Part shown: in pieces, positions 8,919-19,066 of the stretch
Position numbering within the stretch: the stretch's first letter is position 1
Layout of the letters: each line of letters opens with the position of its first letter
NCBI GenBank assembly: GCA_963790415.1
Contig: CAWBOK010000003.1
Span: 1 to 64,000 of the forward strand
DNA from: JAJZQZ01 sp963790415
GTDB taxonomy: Bacteria; Actinomycetota; Thermoleophilia; RBG-16-64-13
DNA: 64,000 bases
Direction of reading: 5' to 3'
Notes under the pieces: generated by a model
Databases searched by the model: none
Seen by the model: the letters and a program-made list of their open reading frames with translations, nothing else
What the model was told of the DNA's origin: nothing
Position numbers and translations under genes: made by a program

Positions 8919-9745
8919 ACTCCTCCGGCCCTGGGTCGATGCCCTGGCGTCTCTATCGACTCTTCTTCAAGGCCCACATGGCGGGGCTTCAGCGAGTGGT
9001 GGGCAGGCGCCCTGTCCCGCTCGGTTACTGGCGGGCGATCGGCCGTTTGAGCGGCGCCGAATCCAGCTACGAGCAGACACTCTCGCCGCTCCTATACGAG
9101 CCGGAGCAGACGGCGACCGATTTCGCCGCTCCCGACTTGCGCGGGCTGCTCGCGGGTCGCACCTTGGGCTCGTGGTCCCTTGATGTCGATACGATCGACT
9201 ACGTCTGGGGGGAGTTGAAGACGCAGCGTCCGGCAGTGGTGATCGAGTGTGGCGCGGGGACCAGCACCCATCTGTTTGCCGCACACTTCAAGCAGCTTGT
9301 GGGTTCCTCGCCGGCGATGCCGCCGGTGGTGTCCCTCGAGCAGGACCTCCTGATCGCTCGCTCCGTCGAGGAGGAACTCCGCCAAGCGGGAGCTGGTGGA
9401 CTGGCAAGCGTCATGTACTTCCCACTCGACCATCAGTTCTCGTACTCAGTGGACGCGGACGCCATGCTGGCCGCGATGGGAGGAAGGCGGGCCGATTGGG
9501 TCTTCATCGATGGCCCGGCAGGCCACCGAGGAGGTCGGTGGAGGACGCTGATCGACCTGATGCGATACGCACGAACGGGGGCGCGGTGGTTCCTGGACGA
9601 CGCGCTTCGCCTTGACGAACTTGGTGTACTCTCCCTGTGGGAGCGCTACCCGGGCATCAAGGTGGACGGCATCATCCCGGTAGGCAAAGGTCTGGCCACC
9701 GGGACGCTTACCGCCCCGGAATGCTGCGACCTCTCATCGCATTGA
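8915..9745 (+). CDS. SAM-dependent methyltransferase-like protein of the glycan cluster
   Basis: A 276-residue protein overlapping the Wzt stop by four bases. The core resembles a class I methyltransferase Rossmann fold: VVIECGAGTSTHLFA near residue 102-117 (motif I), an acidic VSLEQD strand, and WVFIDGPAGHRGG near 190-203. This layout matches methyltransferase-24-like enzymes used on cell-surface sugars. Substrate unknown; the position after wzm-wzt suggests modification of the exported glycan or its precursor. Confidence 0.65.
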   Translation: MNSSGPGSMPWRLYRLFFKAHMAGLQRVVGRRPVPLGYWRAIGRLSGAESSYEQTLSPLLYEPEQTATDFAAPDLRGLLAGRTLGSWSLDVDTIDYVWGELKTQRPAVVIECGAGTSTHLFAAHFKQLVGSSPAMPPVVSLEQDLLIARSVEEELRQAGAGGLASVMYFPLDHQFSYSVDADAMLAAMGGRRADWVFIDGPAGHRGGRWRTLIDLMRYARTGARWFLDDALRLDELGVLSLWERYPGIKVDGIIPVGKGLATGTLTAPECCDLSSH

Positions 9746-9756
9746 AGAGGAACTGT

Positions 9757-10419
9757 ATGAACCACGTGGACATTGTGTTCCGGCTGAGCCGAGGCGTGCG
9801 GCGTCTGCTGGCGTCGTATGCCCTCTCGCGCTGGCAACGCGGTGACCACACTTGGTTCGATCACCGCATCGATGAGCTCCGGTGGCCCGAGAACATCTTT
9901 TGGGTGGAGCGCGGCGTCGTTGCGCGACAGCATCTGCCCCAGAACGGCCGCCTCCTGGACCTCTGCTGCGGAGACGGGTACTACAGCGACGTCTTCTGGT
10001 CGACCACGGCGGGCTCGATCGACGCCGTCGATCGAGATCCAGAGGCCCTTGGGCTCGCTCGGACGGTCCACGCCAGACCGAACATCCGTTTTCACCAGCT
10101 CGACATCGTCCGGGACCCGCTTCCCGGGTCCGACTACGCCGTGGCTTGCTTCTTCGAGGCGATCGAGCACCTCTCGGTCGAGAGCGGCCTGCTGGTGCTC
10201 GAGAAGATCAAGGCCGCCCTCGCCCCGGGCGGCTGGCTCGTCGGCAGCACGCAGACTGTGCTACCCGAGAAGCGTGGCCAGGGCAACCGAGAACACGACA
10301 ACGAGTTCGAATCGCTGGAGTCCCTGGAGGCGTTCGTCGGACGCGTCTTCCCGCGGGTCGAGACGTTCGCGTCCTACCACCCCGACCGGACCACCATGTA
10401 CTTCCGGGCCCCGGCCTGA
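9757..10419 (+). CDS. Class I SAM-dependent methyltransferase
   Basis: A 220-residue enzyme with a GAGGAA ribosome site before ATG 9757. Motif I is LLDLCCGDGYYSDVF (about residues 66-80), the acidic end of strand 2 is DAVDRD, and motif post-I contains FFEAIEHLS. A late segment LAPGGWLVGST is typical of methyltransferase-11/25 folds. Probably methylates a sugar or lipid-linked intermediate of the local glycan; substrate not deducible. Confidence 0.75.
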   Translation: MNHVDIVFRLSRGVRRLLASYALSRWQRGDHTWFDHRIDELRWPENIFWVERGVVARQHLPQNGRLLDLCCGDGYYSDVFWSTTAGSIDAVDRDPEALGLARTVHARPNIRFHQLDIVRDPLPGSDYAVACFFEAIEHLSVESGLLVLEKIKAALAPGGWLVGSTQTVLPEKRGQGNREHDNEFESLESLEAFVGRVFPRVETFASYHPDRTTMYFRAPA

Positions 10420-10433
10420 CCCGAGTCTCGGCC

Positions 10434-11567
10434 GTGAGATTCCTCATCGTCAACACGGACTACCCGGCCTTCCTGACTGCCTTCTACGCAGATCATGCGG
10501 GCCTGGGGACCGAGAGCTTCGCCACTCAGATGGAGCAGCGAATGGATTCGCTGTTCGGGATCGCCGACTTCTACTCCCGCAACCTCCGTGCGCTGGGCCA
10601 CGAGGCGATCGACGTCCATGCAAACAACATCTTGGCGCAGTCAGCGTGGGTCCACGAACACCGCTTCCGTCCGGAGCAGCCTCGGCGGCGCTTCAGGCTG
10701 CGTAGAGGGTTCGTCCCCTGGCTGGGAGACGGCACCCAGCGATGGCTCATGGATGTGCTGTCGGCTCAGATCCGGCACTATCGCCCGGACGTGATCCTGC
10801 ATCAGTCAATGGACGAGGTCAGCGGGGTCGTCATCAGCCGGGCGAAAGAACCTCGCACCCTGCTCGTGGGTCAACATGCTCGACCGGAACTCCCCGACAT
10901 CCGCGACCTGCGCGCGCACGACCTGTTGATATCGTCGTTCCCCTCGAACATCACCGCCTTCACATCGATGGGTATCCCGTGTGCGCTCCATCGACTGGGA
11001 TTCGAGGCGCGGCTCGCCGACGAGCTCCCGGCGATCGACCGCACCCTCCCGGTCACCTTCGTGGGAAGCTTCTTCAGCGTCCACGGCTCTCGGAACCGCT
11101 TCATAGAGGAACTGTGCTCGTCGGTGCCGGAACTGACGATCTATACGGACTCCTTAGCGGGCGTTCCCAAAGGCTCGCCGCTGCACAAGGCGTGGGCCGG
11201 ACCGGCCTGGGGGCGCGAGATGTATCGTGTCTTCTCGCGCTCGCTCATCACCCTCAACCACCATGGTGACGTGCCCCCTTTCGCTAACAACCTCCGACTC
11301 TTCGAGGCGACGGGCATGGGCGCCCTCCTCATCACCGACGCGAAGAGCAACCTGGCTGAGATGTTCGTCCCGGCGGAGGAAGTGGTCGACTACCGTGACG
11401 TCTCCGAATGCGGGGAGCTGATCAGGTACTACCTGGAGAACGAACCGGAGCGGGCCCGCATCGCGGAGGCCGGCAAGGCGCGCACTCTTCACGACCACAC
11501 CTGGTTGGCACGAATGGACGAGCTGCTGGAGATCATCCAGCCATACCTCAAAGAGCGTTCGCCTTGA
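10434..11567 (+). CDS. CgeB-like glycosyltransferase
   Basis: A 377-residue protein starting at GTG 10434, 14 bases after the previous stop. It has the order of spore-maturation CgeB-like glycosyltransferases: an N-terminal Rossmann strand (VRFLIVNTDYP), a middle LLVGQHARPE and DLLISSFPS. A C-terminal nucleotide-sugar-binding part follows, with LNHHGDVPPFANNLRLFEA and GMGALLITD (about 275-310), then HTWLARMDELL. The NNRxFE-like phrase is the hallmark. The stop overlaps a TTG start of the next gene. Acceptor and sugar unknown. Confidence 0.7.
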   Translation: MRFLIVNTDYPAFLTAFYADHAGLGTESFATQMEQRMDSLFGIADFYSRNLRALGHEAIDVHANNILAQSAWVHEHRFRPEQPRRRFRLRRGFVPWLGDGTQRWLMDVLSAQIRHYRPDVILHQSMDEVSGVVISRAKEPRTLLVGQHARPELPDIRDLRAHDLLISSFPSNITAFTSMGIPCALHRLGFEARLADELPAIDRTLPVTFVGSFFSVHGSRNRFIEELCSSVPELTIYTDSLAGVPKGSPLHKAWAGPAWGREMYRVFSRSLITLNHHGDVPPFANNLRLFEATGMGALLITDAKSNLAEMFVPAEEVVDYRDVSECGELIRYYLENEPERARIAEAGKARTLHDHTWLARMDELLEIIQPYLKERSP

Positions 11568-12594
11568 GACAAGCCGCGGGCCAGCGGGGAACGGGCAACC
11601 TCCCGTACAGGCTCAACCGGGGTTTGAACAGATTGTCGACGCTCGGGCTGATCCTCCTGTACCACCGGGTGAGCGAGGGAGCGCCCGACCCGCAACTGCT
11701 CGCCGTCACCCCTGCCCATTTCGCCGAGCATCTGGAGATCCTCGCCGAACGGTGCACGCCGGTCCCCCTCCGCGACGTGCGGCGGCCACGGGATCCGCCG
11801 AACCTCGCGCGGCCGCCGTAGCGATCACCTTCGACGACGGCTACGTCGACAACCTGCGGTACGCCAAGCCCCTCCTGGAGCGCCTACGGGTGCCTGCGAC
11901 GGTGTTCGTGGCAAGCGGGCACCTGGGCGGAACCGAGTTCTGGTGGGATGAGCTGGCCGGGATCTTGCTGGACACACCGCTGCTGCCGCCCGTCCTGACC
12001 TGCCGGGCCGGCGGGTTTGAGCGGACCTGGACGCTCGGGGACACGGCGGAAGCATACCGGGGCTGGAACGTCTTGCGGGCCGACGCTGGGGACCGCGGAG
12101 AATCCTACAACGACCTCTGCGCCCTTCTTGGTAATCTCGACGTCCAAGAAAGGGAGCGTGTGCTCGACCAGGTGGCCGGATGGGCGGGAACGGAGAGAAC
12201 CGCCCGCGCCGACTATCGCGCCTTGACGCCGGATGAGCTGGTGGCACTTGCCAAGGGCGACATGGTGGAGATCGGAGGCCACACCGTCACGCACACTCGG
12301 CTGTCCGCTCTGCCCCTTCGCATCCAGCTCAGCGAGATGCGTGGGGGCAAGACCCGCCTCGAATCCCTTTTGTGCCGGCGGATTACCAGCTTCTCCTATC
12401 CGTTCGGCGGCCCCCCGGACTTCACCCTCGGCAGCATGGCCATGGCAAGGCGCGCCGGATTCCGCCTGGCGTGCGCCAACTTCCCGGGCCGGGTCCATCG
12501 GTTCTCGCCGGCCTTCGCGCTGCCCCGGTTCATCGTGAGAGATTGGCCCGGCGACGAGTTCGAGCGGCGCCTGCGGGCGTGGCTTTATGCCTAG
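11564..12594 (+). CDS. Polysaccharide deacetylase (NodB family), one frameshift
   Basis: Removes N- or O-acetyl groups from surface glycans; carbohydrate esterase family 4 fold. The N-terminal part from TTG 11564 reads LILLYHRVSEG and HFAEHLEILAERC. One base is missing somewhere between 11785 and 11815. The second frame continues AVAITFDDGYVDN (metal-binding TFDDG motif near 11825), HTVTH (second motif near 12280) and FSYPFG (near 12395). All NodB motifs are present, so a working enzyme is likely if the gap is a sequencing error. The stop overlaps the next ATG by eight bases. Confidence 0.8.
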
Positions 12595-13989
12595 ACCCGT
12601 GTTCACCGTCACCCAGGTGGGCACATTCGAACGCGGCGGCGGCGCCGAGAACGTCGCCTGGAACCTCTTTCAAGAATTCCGGGCGCGCGGCCACCGCTCG
12701 TTCCTCGTGGTGGGCCGAGGCGCGAGTAGCGACCCCGACGTACGTCAGTTCGACGACCTGAAAGACCGGAGTGCGTGGGCCCAGGCACTCCTCCGCCGGC
12801 GGCAACGGCTGCTCGGCAGTCAGAACCCCGCCGCCATCCAAACCGCGCGCGCCCTGCGTGTGCTGGCCGAACCGGGCCGAGAATGGGGCCGGCGGCGGGG
12901 GAGGGAGGACATGGAGTTCCCCAGCTCGCACCGAGTGCTGGACATCACCCCCGACCCGCCTGACATCCTGCACTGTCACAACCTCCACGGCGAGTATTTC
13001 GACCTGCGCATCCTGCCCGAGCTGACCCGCCGCCTCCCGGTGGTGCTGACCCTCCACGACGCCTGGCTGCTCGGCGGCGGCTGCGCCCACTCAGTCGAAT
13101 GCGACCGCTGGCGTGACGACTGCGGCTCCTGCGCGCGCCCCGACCTGTACCCGACGGCCTGCGGTGGCAGCGCGCGCGGCAGGCCGCGTACAATCGGAGG
13201 AGGAAAGCGACCATCATGGCCGCGAGCAGGGTCTACCTCACCACCCCTTCATCGTGGCTGATGCGCCGCGCGGAGGAATCTCTCGTCGCCCCGGCGATCG
13301 TCGACAGCCGGGTGATACCCAACGGTATCGACCTTGCCGTCTTCCATCCCGGCTCCATGGCACAGGCTCGAGATGCGCTCGGCATAGACCAGAACGCCCG
13401 GGTACTGTTGTTCGCCGCCAACGGCATCCGATCCAATCCGTGGAAGGACTTCAGTGTATTGGAACGCACTCTCGAGATCCTGGGGGCGGGCGACGACGTG
13501 CCCACGGCCCGCATAGTAATGATCGCGCTTGGCGAGGAGGGCCGGGGTCGCCGGATCGGGCGCGCGGACTTGCGTTTTGTCGGCTACGTTGATGATTCCC
13601 AGACCGTCGCGGACCACTACCGGGCGGCCGACATCTACCTTCACGCCGCACGTGCGGATACGTTTCCCACCTCCGTCTTGGAGGCGGCCGCATGCGGTAC
13701 CCCCGTGGTCGCCACCGCCGTCGGTGGAATCCCGGAACAGGTCACCAGCCTGTACTCGTGGGGCGACGGGAGCGTCGAGACGAGCCGGTTCCCAACGGGG
13801 GTGCTTGTGCGCCCGGGTGAACCTGAGGCGCTGGCCGACGCTGTGCGCCGACTCCTGGCCGACGGAGAGCTGCTCGAGCGGCTGGGCGAGAACGCGGCCC
13901 GAGACGCCCGCCGCCGCTTCGCGCTGGATACCCAGGTGGATGCCTACCTGGACTGGTACCGCTCGATCCTGGTCGGCCACCATCCCTAG
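12587..13989 (+). CDS. Glycosyltransferase family 4, one frameshift
   Basis: About 467 residues after joining two frames; one base is missing near 13160. The N-terminal half has the acceptor-side GT4 opening (VGTFERGGGAENVAWNLF) and ILHCHNLHGEYFD, then VVLTLHDAWLLGGGCAHS, typical of WcaC/WbaZ-like enzymes. The C-terminal half has YLTTPSSWL and ADIYLHAARADTFPTSVLEA (the E-x7-E donor site), and ends with RFALDTQVDAYLDWY. It transfers a sugar from an NDP-sugar to a growing surface glycan. Overlaps the deacetylase gene, so the two are coupled. Confidence 0.8.
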
Positions 13990-14990
13990 GTCTGGCGCCG
14001 AGCCACTCTTGCCGCCGCCCGGCCGACCAGCGTGCTCACGTGCGTCCTCAGAAGAGACGTGCGGTGACGGTAGAGAACGAGGGAGTAGAGCACCGTGCTG
14101 ACCCCACCCAGGTGCGTCTTGTACTCATCCTCGCCCCAAAGGAAGTGGAAGCGCTCCGCACCCCGGCCGATTATGTCCTCAATCGCGTGGACGAGGCAGA
14201 GCCGGCCGAGGCCGTACCTACCGAACTGGTCGTCATGGGCTATGACGTGCAGGAAGTAGTCGTTGTCGACGGAGGACAGCAGTGCCCCACCGATGATCCT
14301 CTCGCCGATAGCCGCCGTCACCACGAGGCCGCATTCCCGCATGAGTAGCACGAGCCGCTGAGCATACTGCTCGTCGATCCCGCTGCTTTGACCCTTGCCC
14401 GCCATCCGGGCACGGTTGAGGTCGATGATCCTGAGGATCGCGGGCTCCTCGATCGTGGCCCCGGACGTCATCGTGAACACCACCCCCGGATGCTCCTTCT
14501 CGATCCTCCGTTGGTAGCGCCGGACGTTGTACCGAGTCTCGCGTCCAAGACCCGAGAGATACGAACCGGCGTCGCCGGGCAACAGGACGATCGCGTCGTT
14601 GGCCAGTGGGTGGCACCACGACCGTGCGGGCGGTGCACCATCGAGTGCGAACATGGACAGATGAATGGACGTGGCCGAGGATTCGGCGAAAGCCCATTCC
14701 CGAAAGGCGGCGAGGCTCGAGGCCTTGATGGTACAGGCGGAGTTCTCCACCACGATGCGTCGGCCCTCGAGATGGTAGACCAGTATGTCGTCGATTCCAG
14801 ATTCCGTGCCAAGAACCGCGTGGTGCGTCGCCGGACGGCCGAAGATGGCGAAGTACGCCGGTAGGCAATAGGTCGAGTGGTACTGGTGTGCGAGTCGGGC
14901 GGAGAGCGTGGCGTCCGTCATGGGCCCTCGGCCGGATTCGAGTACCCGCGCGGAGCGAGAGGCGACTACTGAACGGCGACGGTCCGTCAT
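13986..14990 (-). CDS. FemAB/BioF2-like GNAT acyltransferase
   Basis: A 334-residue protein whose C-terminal half matches the BioF2-like acetyltransferase pattern. It shows LGRETRYNVRRYQRRIEKEH (about 158-178), then GLVVTAAIGERIIGGALL and DQFGRYGLGRLCLVHAIEDII, followed by FHFLWGEDEYKTHLGG. Such enzymes attach acyl or aminoacyl groups to cell-envelope sugars or precursors. It is convergent with the glycosyltransferase to its left and overlaps it by four bases. A start at residue 24 (MTDATL) is possible. Confidence 0.7.
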   Translation of the reverse strand: MTDRRRSVVASRSARVLESGRGPMTDATLSARLAHQYHSTYCLPAYFAIFGRPATHHAVLGTESGIDDILVYHLEGRRIVVENSACTIKASSLAAFREWAFAESSATSIHLSMFALDGAPPARSWCHPLANDAIVLLPGDAGSYLSGLGRETRYNVRRYQRRIEKEHPGVVFTMTSGATIEEPAILRIIDLNRARMAGKGQSSGIDEQYAQRLVLLMRECGLVVTAAIGERIIGGALLSSVDNDYFLHVIAHDDQFGRYGLGRLCLVHAIEDIIGRGAERFHFLWGEDEYKTHLGGVSTVLYSLVLYRHRTSLLRTHVSTLVGRAAARVARRQT

Positions 14991-15073
14991 CCACCCCAGT
15001 TTCGATGTGGGACACTAAGGGCGCGCTGCATCACGTGCGTTGCTTCTGAAACCGAGTCTAGTCGAGGTGACGG

Positions 15074-15742
15074 GTGGATCTGAGTCGGCTCAAACGGCTG
15101 TGGCGGGAGAGCACCTATCCGGTCGAGGGTGGGTTCGACTTCCGTCGCGCGTCCTTCCTGGTCAAACGCCGCCTGTTCGGTCGAAATCTGGATCTGGCGC
15201 CGGTGACCGTCGACGATCTGGGGCTGTCGCCGGAGACCGCCAATCGGTACGACGATTCGGGAGGCCCCGACCTGGAACTCGTCCTGACCGAGTTGCGGTT
15301 CGGTCGCCGAGACGCAGCCGTCGACGTCGGGTCGGGTAAGGGCGGCGCTATGCTGACGCTGTACAAGTACTCCCCCCGCCGCCTCGCCGGGGTGGAGCTT
15401 TCGCCCGAGATGGCCGACATCGCCAGGAGAAACCTGCGCTCCCTCCGCGTGCACGGGATCGAGATCGTATGTTGCGACGCAGCTGAATTCGTGGACTACC
15501 GCTCCTTCAACTTCGTGTACATGTTCAATCCGTTCCCGGCGGCGACCATGCGCCGGGTGATGGACGCGCTCGACGATGCGCTGAAGGTCCACGAGTACGA
15601 CAACGTGACCCTGATCTACCGCAACCCGGTCTGCCATGAGGAGGTAGTCGCGTCCGGGTCGTTCTCGCTGGTCACGACCTACACCCACAGCTGGAACCCC
15701 ATCAACGTCTACGTGGCCACCCGCCCTGGCGGCGAGCACTAG
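15074..15742 (+). CDS. Class I SAM-dependent methyltransferase
   Basis: A 222-residue protein from GTG 15074. Motif I is AAVDVGSGKGGAML near residues 81-94, followed by LAGVELSPEMADIARRNL and an acidic VCCDAAEF, a normal class I methyltransferase order; FNFVYMFNPFP sits at motif IV. It is transcribed alone to the right, divergent from the acyltransferase and convergent with the glycosyltransferase at 15766. Probably acts on a sugar or lipid carrier of the glycan locus. Confidence 0.7.
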   Translation: MDLSRLKRLWRESTYPVEGGFDFRRASFLVKRRLFGRNLDLAPVTVDDLGLSPETANRYDDSGGPDLELVLTELRFGRRDAAVDVGSGKGGAMLTLYKYSPRRLAGVELSPEMADIARRNLRSLRVHGIEIVCCDAAEFVDYRSFNFVYMFNPFPAATMRRVMDALDDALKVHEYDNVTLIYRNPVCHEEVVASGSFSLVTTYTHSWNPINVYVATRPGGEH

Positions 15743-15765
15743 TCCCCGGCCCGCGTGGTCGATGT

Positions 15766-16896
15766 TCACGACAGCCTCCGGTAGACGTCTACGAACGTAG
15801 CGGCCGTTGCCTCCCAGCTGAACGTCGCCGCCCGCAGCCGGCCTTCCTGTGCTCGTCTCGGGTCCCGGCCGCTCTCCCACACCTCCTGGAAGACCCGAGC
15901 CAGCTGGATCGGGTCTGTCGGTTCGAAGTAGTAGGGAATGTCTCCGGCCACTTCGAGCGTGGATGGTATGCGGGAAGCGATGATAGGGCAACCACCCGCC
16001 ATCGCTTCGAGGAGCGGAAGGCCGAAGCCCTCGTAGAGCGACGGGTACACCAGGGCGTCGGCGGCGCGATACAGACGGACGAGCGTGGCGTCGTCCACCC
16101 CATCGAGCTGTCCCACGCGGTCCTCTATGCCCAGGCGCGCTATCTCAGCACGCTCGGCGTCCGACCAAGGCGTGCCCACGACAACGATCGCCGCCCGTGC
16201 ATGTCCCGGCCACAGAGCGAAGGCCTGCAACACCGTTGCGAAGTTCTTGTAGTGGGCGCGGCTGCCCAGGTAGAGGAAGAAGCGCTGCGGCAGGTGCACC
16301 GTAAGCGGATCGGCCCCGTCCCGGAAAGTCTCATCCGTCGGCCCGTTTGCCGCGAACAAGGGATTGCACCCCAGATGGGCCACCGTGATCCGCGACGAGT
16401 CGAGACCGTAGAAGCGAACGAGGTCGTCGCGGGTCGTGACAGAGATGCAGAAGAGGTGGTCGGCGGCGAGGACAGCCCGCCGCTTCTGGAAGCGAACGAG
16501 GTGGTCCCACGGCCGGTCGAAGAGGTCGGGAAAGAGCTCTTGCACCAAGTCGCAGACCAACACGACGCGAGGCCCTCGCCAACCTGCGGGCACGTAGTAG
16601 TAGGTGGAGTGCCAGATGGCTTCTGGACAGGCGTGCACGGAGCGCGCCTCGAGTTCGGCCAGAACCGGCCAAGGGAGCCGCAGTGCGAGGCCGCCGAGAC
16701 CGCGGGGTAGCGTAGGGTGGAAGAGCCCGAGCCGGGGGTCCCGAGGGAGCCCTGCCGGCGATCGCTCGGGCGAGACTTGCGTGAGGCGCAGGTCGCCGCC
16801 GAGGGCGGCCAGGAGGGGAAGCACCTCCGAGTAGATCCGAGAGATCCCGCCCGCATGCTGCAGGCGGAAGATGATGTCGTCGAAGACGACCTGCAT
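15766..16896 (-). CDS. Glycosyltransferase family 4
   Basis: A 376-residue enzyme. N-terminal phrase IIFRLQHAGGISRIYSEVL and later FFLYLGSRAHYKNFATVLQAF (about 212-232) are typical of mannosyltransferase-like GT4 proteins. The donor site is DALVYPSLYEGFGLPLLEAM (about 288-307) followed by GCPIIASRIPSTLEVAG. It is the last gene of a leftward set of three glycosyltransferases, starting six bases after the GT2 gene stops. Sugar specificity cannot be read. Confidence 0.85.
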   Translation of the reverse strand: MQVVFDDIIFRLQHAGGISRIYSEVLPLLAALGGDLRLTQVSPERSPAGLPRDPRLGLFHPTLPRGLGGLALRLPWPVLAELEARSVHACPEAIWHSTYYYVPAGWRGPRVVLVCDLVQELFPDLFDRPWDHLVRFQKRRAVLAADHLFCISVTTRDDLVRFYGLDSSRITVAHLGCNPLFAANGPTDETFRDGADPLTVHLPQRFFLYLGSRAHYKNFATVLQAFALWPGHARAAIVVVGTPWSDAERAEIARLGIEDRVGQLDGVDDATLVRLYRAADALVYPSLYEGFGLPLLEAMAGGCPIIASRIPSTLEVAGDIPYYFEPTDPIQLARVFQEVWESGRDPRRAQEGRLRAATFSWEATAATFVDVYRRLS

Positions 16897-16902
16897 CGCC
16901 GC

Positions 16903-17811
16903 TCAGGCCTCGCGCTTCCGGCGTCTGTCCGGTTCCCAGCGTCCCCGGTACGCGAACTGACGGGCCAGACGCACGGCGGTAGGGTCGAGGTAACCGCGGA
17001 ACGCCATGTCGTTCGTGAGCCGCAGCGTCAAAGGGGCGCCACTCATGCGCAGGGCAAGCTCGTAGAAGCCCCCGAGCCGCTGGTACCAGGGGTCGAGCCG
17101 GATACCGTACATCGTCGCCAGCCGGCGACGATCGGCCTCGAGAACCGCCTGCCGGGTGTGGATCTTGCGTCCCGGCTGGTCACGATCGATGGCGAGGACA
17201 CGGTTGAGGTGGTGAAACGTGCACGAGCGGGCAAGGCGCAGCCAGAGCTCCCAGTCCATAGCGAACTGAAAGCGTTCGTCCAAAAAGCGGTCACCAAGGG
17301 CTTCCCTCCGGAAGAAGACCGCCGGCTGCACCAGGAAGCACTTCCAACGCAACAACCACCGGCTGAAGGGGGGGACCCACAGCACGTAGGACATACGCCC
17401 CCGCTGGTCTACTCGAACTGCGTGGCCGTAGACGATGTCCACTTCCGGGTGCGACCGGAAACAGCCGACCACATCCTCCACGACATCCCGGTCGAAGTAC
17501 GCGTCGTCGGAGTTCAGCCACCCGATGACCTCCCCGTGGCTTCTGGCGAAGGCCCTGTTCAGCGCCTGTGACTGTCCGCGGTCAGGCTCACTTCTCCAGT
17601 GGACATCGGGCGCCCGCCGCAGCAGTTCCACACTCCCGTCGGTCGATCCCCCGTCCATGACCACGTGCTCGATCCGCGGGTAGGTCTGCACGGCCACCGA
17701 CCTCAGCGTGTCGCCCAGCCAGTCAGCTTGGTTGAAAGAGGGAGTGAGGATGGAGACGAGTGGTCCGTCGCTCGTGCTGAAGCCCCTCCTCACGCGAGGG
17801 CCCTGACCCAA
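16903..17811 (-). CDS. Glycosyltransferase family 2
   Basis: A 302-residue GT-A fold enzyme. It shows LVSILTPSFNQADWLGDTLR (about 18-37), VVMDGGSTDGSVELL, then EPDRGQSQALNRAF and the metal-binding GWLNSDDAYF (about 96-105). The C-terminal part has FAMDWELWLRLA, the acceptor-site ExD-like segment. The gene starts inside the end of the upstream glycosyltransferase (22-base overlap), so the two are translationally coupled. Likely adds a residue to the same surface glycan. Confidence 0.85.
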   Translation of the reverse strand: MGQGPRVRRGFSTSDGPLVSILTPSFNQADWLGDTLRSVAVQTYPRIEHVVMDGGSTDGSVELLRRAPDVHWRSEPDRGQSQALNRAFARSHGEVIGWLNSDDAYFDRDVVEDVVGCFRSHPEVDIVYGHAVRVDQRGRMSYVLWVPPFSRWLLRWKCFLVQPAVFFRREALGDRFLDERFQFAMDWELWLRLARSCTFHHLNRVLAIDRDQPGRKIHTRQAVLEADRRRLATMYGIRLDPWYQRLGGFYELALRMSGAPLTLRLTNDMAFRGYLDPTAVRLARQFAYRGRWEPDRRRKREA

Positions 17812-19046
17812 CGGGCGAAGCGGTAAGCCCAGGCCGCACCGTAGTATGCTCCGTGCGCCCCGGAGAGAATCGCTTCAGCGTGCCGCTGACGCCAGCCACG
17901 GGCCGCATCCGGCCGGGCGACCAGCTCCGCGTACCGGGCACGCAGTTGCTCGGGGAAGTCCGCCGCGGCGTTGTTCTCCTGCCTCCGCCTGACCTCCCCG
18001 GCCGCACGCCGACCGATCTGGGCCCGCAGCTCCGGATCGTCCGCCAAGCGGCGCATCCAGCGGGCCGCCGCATCCAAGTCCGGCTCGGCCCACCAGACCC
18101 GACGGCCCACGAAGAGCGAGCTGTACTGGATGTTGCTGCCCCTGACAGGCACCCGGGCGAACGGCACCAGGCAGGAGTTGCCCGGCATGGTGAAGTCCAT
18201 GGTGCCCGACCATGCGGTGGAGATGACAGGCTTGCCGAGCGCCATCCCCTCGATGACGAGCATGCCCAAGCCCTCCGCCCGCGCCAGCGATACGAAGACG
18301 TCGGCGCTGGCGTACAAGCACATGAGATCCTCGTAGGAGAGGTCGCTCTCGATGAGCAACACACCGGGGGTCTCCGCGGCCAGTGTGCGGACGGCCTCCA
18401 CGACAGCGGTCTCCCCCTCCTTGAGCCGAGGCACGCTCATCTTGACCACGAGCATCGTCTCGCCGGACGGCCGAGGGAACGCACGCCGGAAGGCTTCCAC
18501 CGCGCCCATCGGGTTCTTGCGGACGATGTCGCTCTTCACGTCGAAGCTGGTCAGGAAAATGGTGGCGTCGTCCGGGAATCCCCACCGTTGTCGGTCGGGC
18601 GATACGCTCCGCGGCACCGAGAGCACTTGAGGGTAGTAGAGGACCTGCCTGCGGGGGAGGTCGGACGACAGCACGTCGTAGAGGTGTCTCGATGCGGCCA
18701 GCACCACGTCCATCGCCCACAGCGTCGGCAGCCAAAGCATGGGCACCCGCGGCACCTCCCAGAACGGGACGGTGACGTTGAGGCTCGAAACGAGTTCGAA
18801 GCGATCGCGCTGGGAAGCGAGCAGCTGGAGGAGTTCGGGCGGGTTGAGATGGAAGATGGTGACTCCGTACGGCGGAGCCTCGCCCGGCCCGAGCAGCTGT
18901 CGCTCGAGCGCCGGGTCATGGCGCGAGGTGTTGCTGGGGCTTGCCAGATCCACGACCGACACCGGGAAGCCCCGAGCTGTCAGGTAGCGCACGGTGTTCC
19001 GAGCCGCGATGCCGAGCCCGAGGCCGGCGGTCGCGTAACCCACCAC
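17790..19046 (-). CDS. Glycosyltransferase family 4-like
   Basis: A 418-residue protein with VVGYATAGLGLGIAARNTVR at the N-terminus, a common opening of GT4 enzymes that extend O-chains. Its donor site is YASADVFVSLARAEGLGMLV (about 243-262) followed by EGMALGKPVISTAWSG. The GTG at 19046 lies just after the 10-heme lipoprotein stop (19067) and the frame is open slightly further upstream, so the start is approximate. It links the cytochrome and glycan genes in one leftward unit. Confidence 0.75.
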   Translation of the reverse strand: MVGYATAGLGLGIAARNTVRYLTARGFPVSVVDLASPSNTSRHDPALERQLLGPGEAPPYGVTIFHLNPPELLQLLASQRDRFELVSSLNVTVPFWEVPRVPMLWLPTLWAMDVVLAASRHLYDVLSSDLPRRQVLYYPQVLSVPRSVSPDRQRWGFPDDATIFLTSFDVKSDIVRKNPMGAVEAFRRAFPRPSGETMLVVKMSVPRLKEGETAVVEAVRTLAAETPGVLLIESDLSYEDLMCLYASADVFVSLARAEGLGMLVIEGMALGKPVISTAWSGTMDFTMPGNSCLVPFARVPVRGSNIQYSSLFVGRRVWWAEPDLDAAARWMRRLADDPELRAQIGRRAAGEVRRRQENNAAADFPEQLRARYAELVARPDAARGWRQRHAEAILSGAHGAYYGAAWAYRFARWVRALA

Positions 19047-19066
19047 GTTGAACCCGAACGGACGGA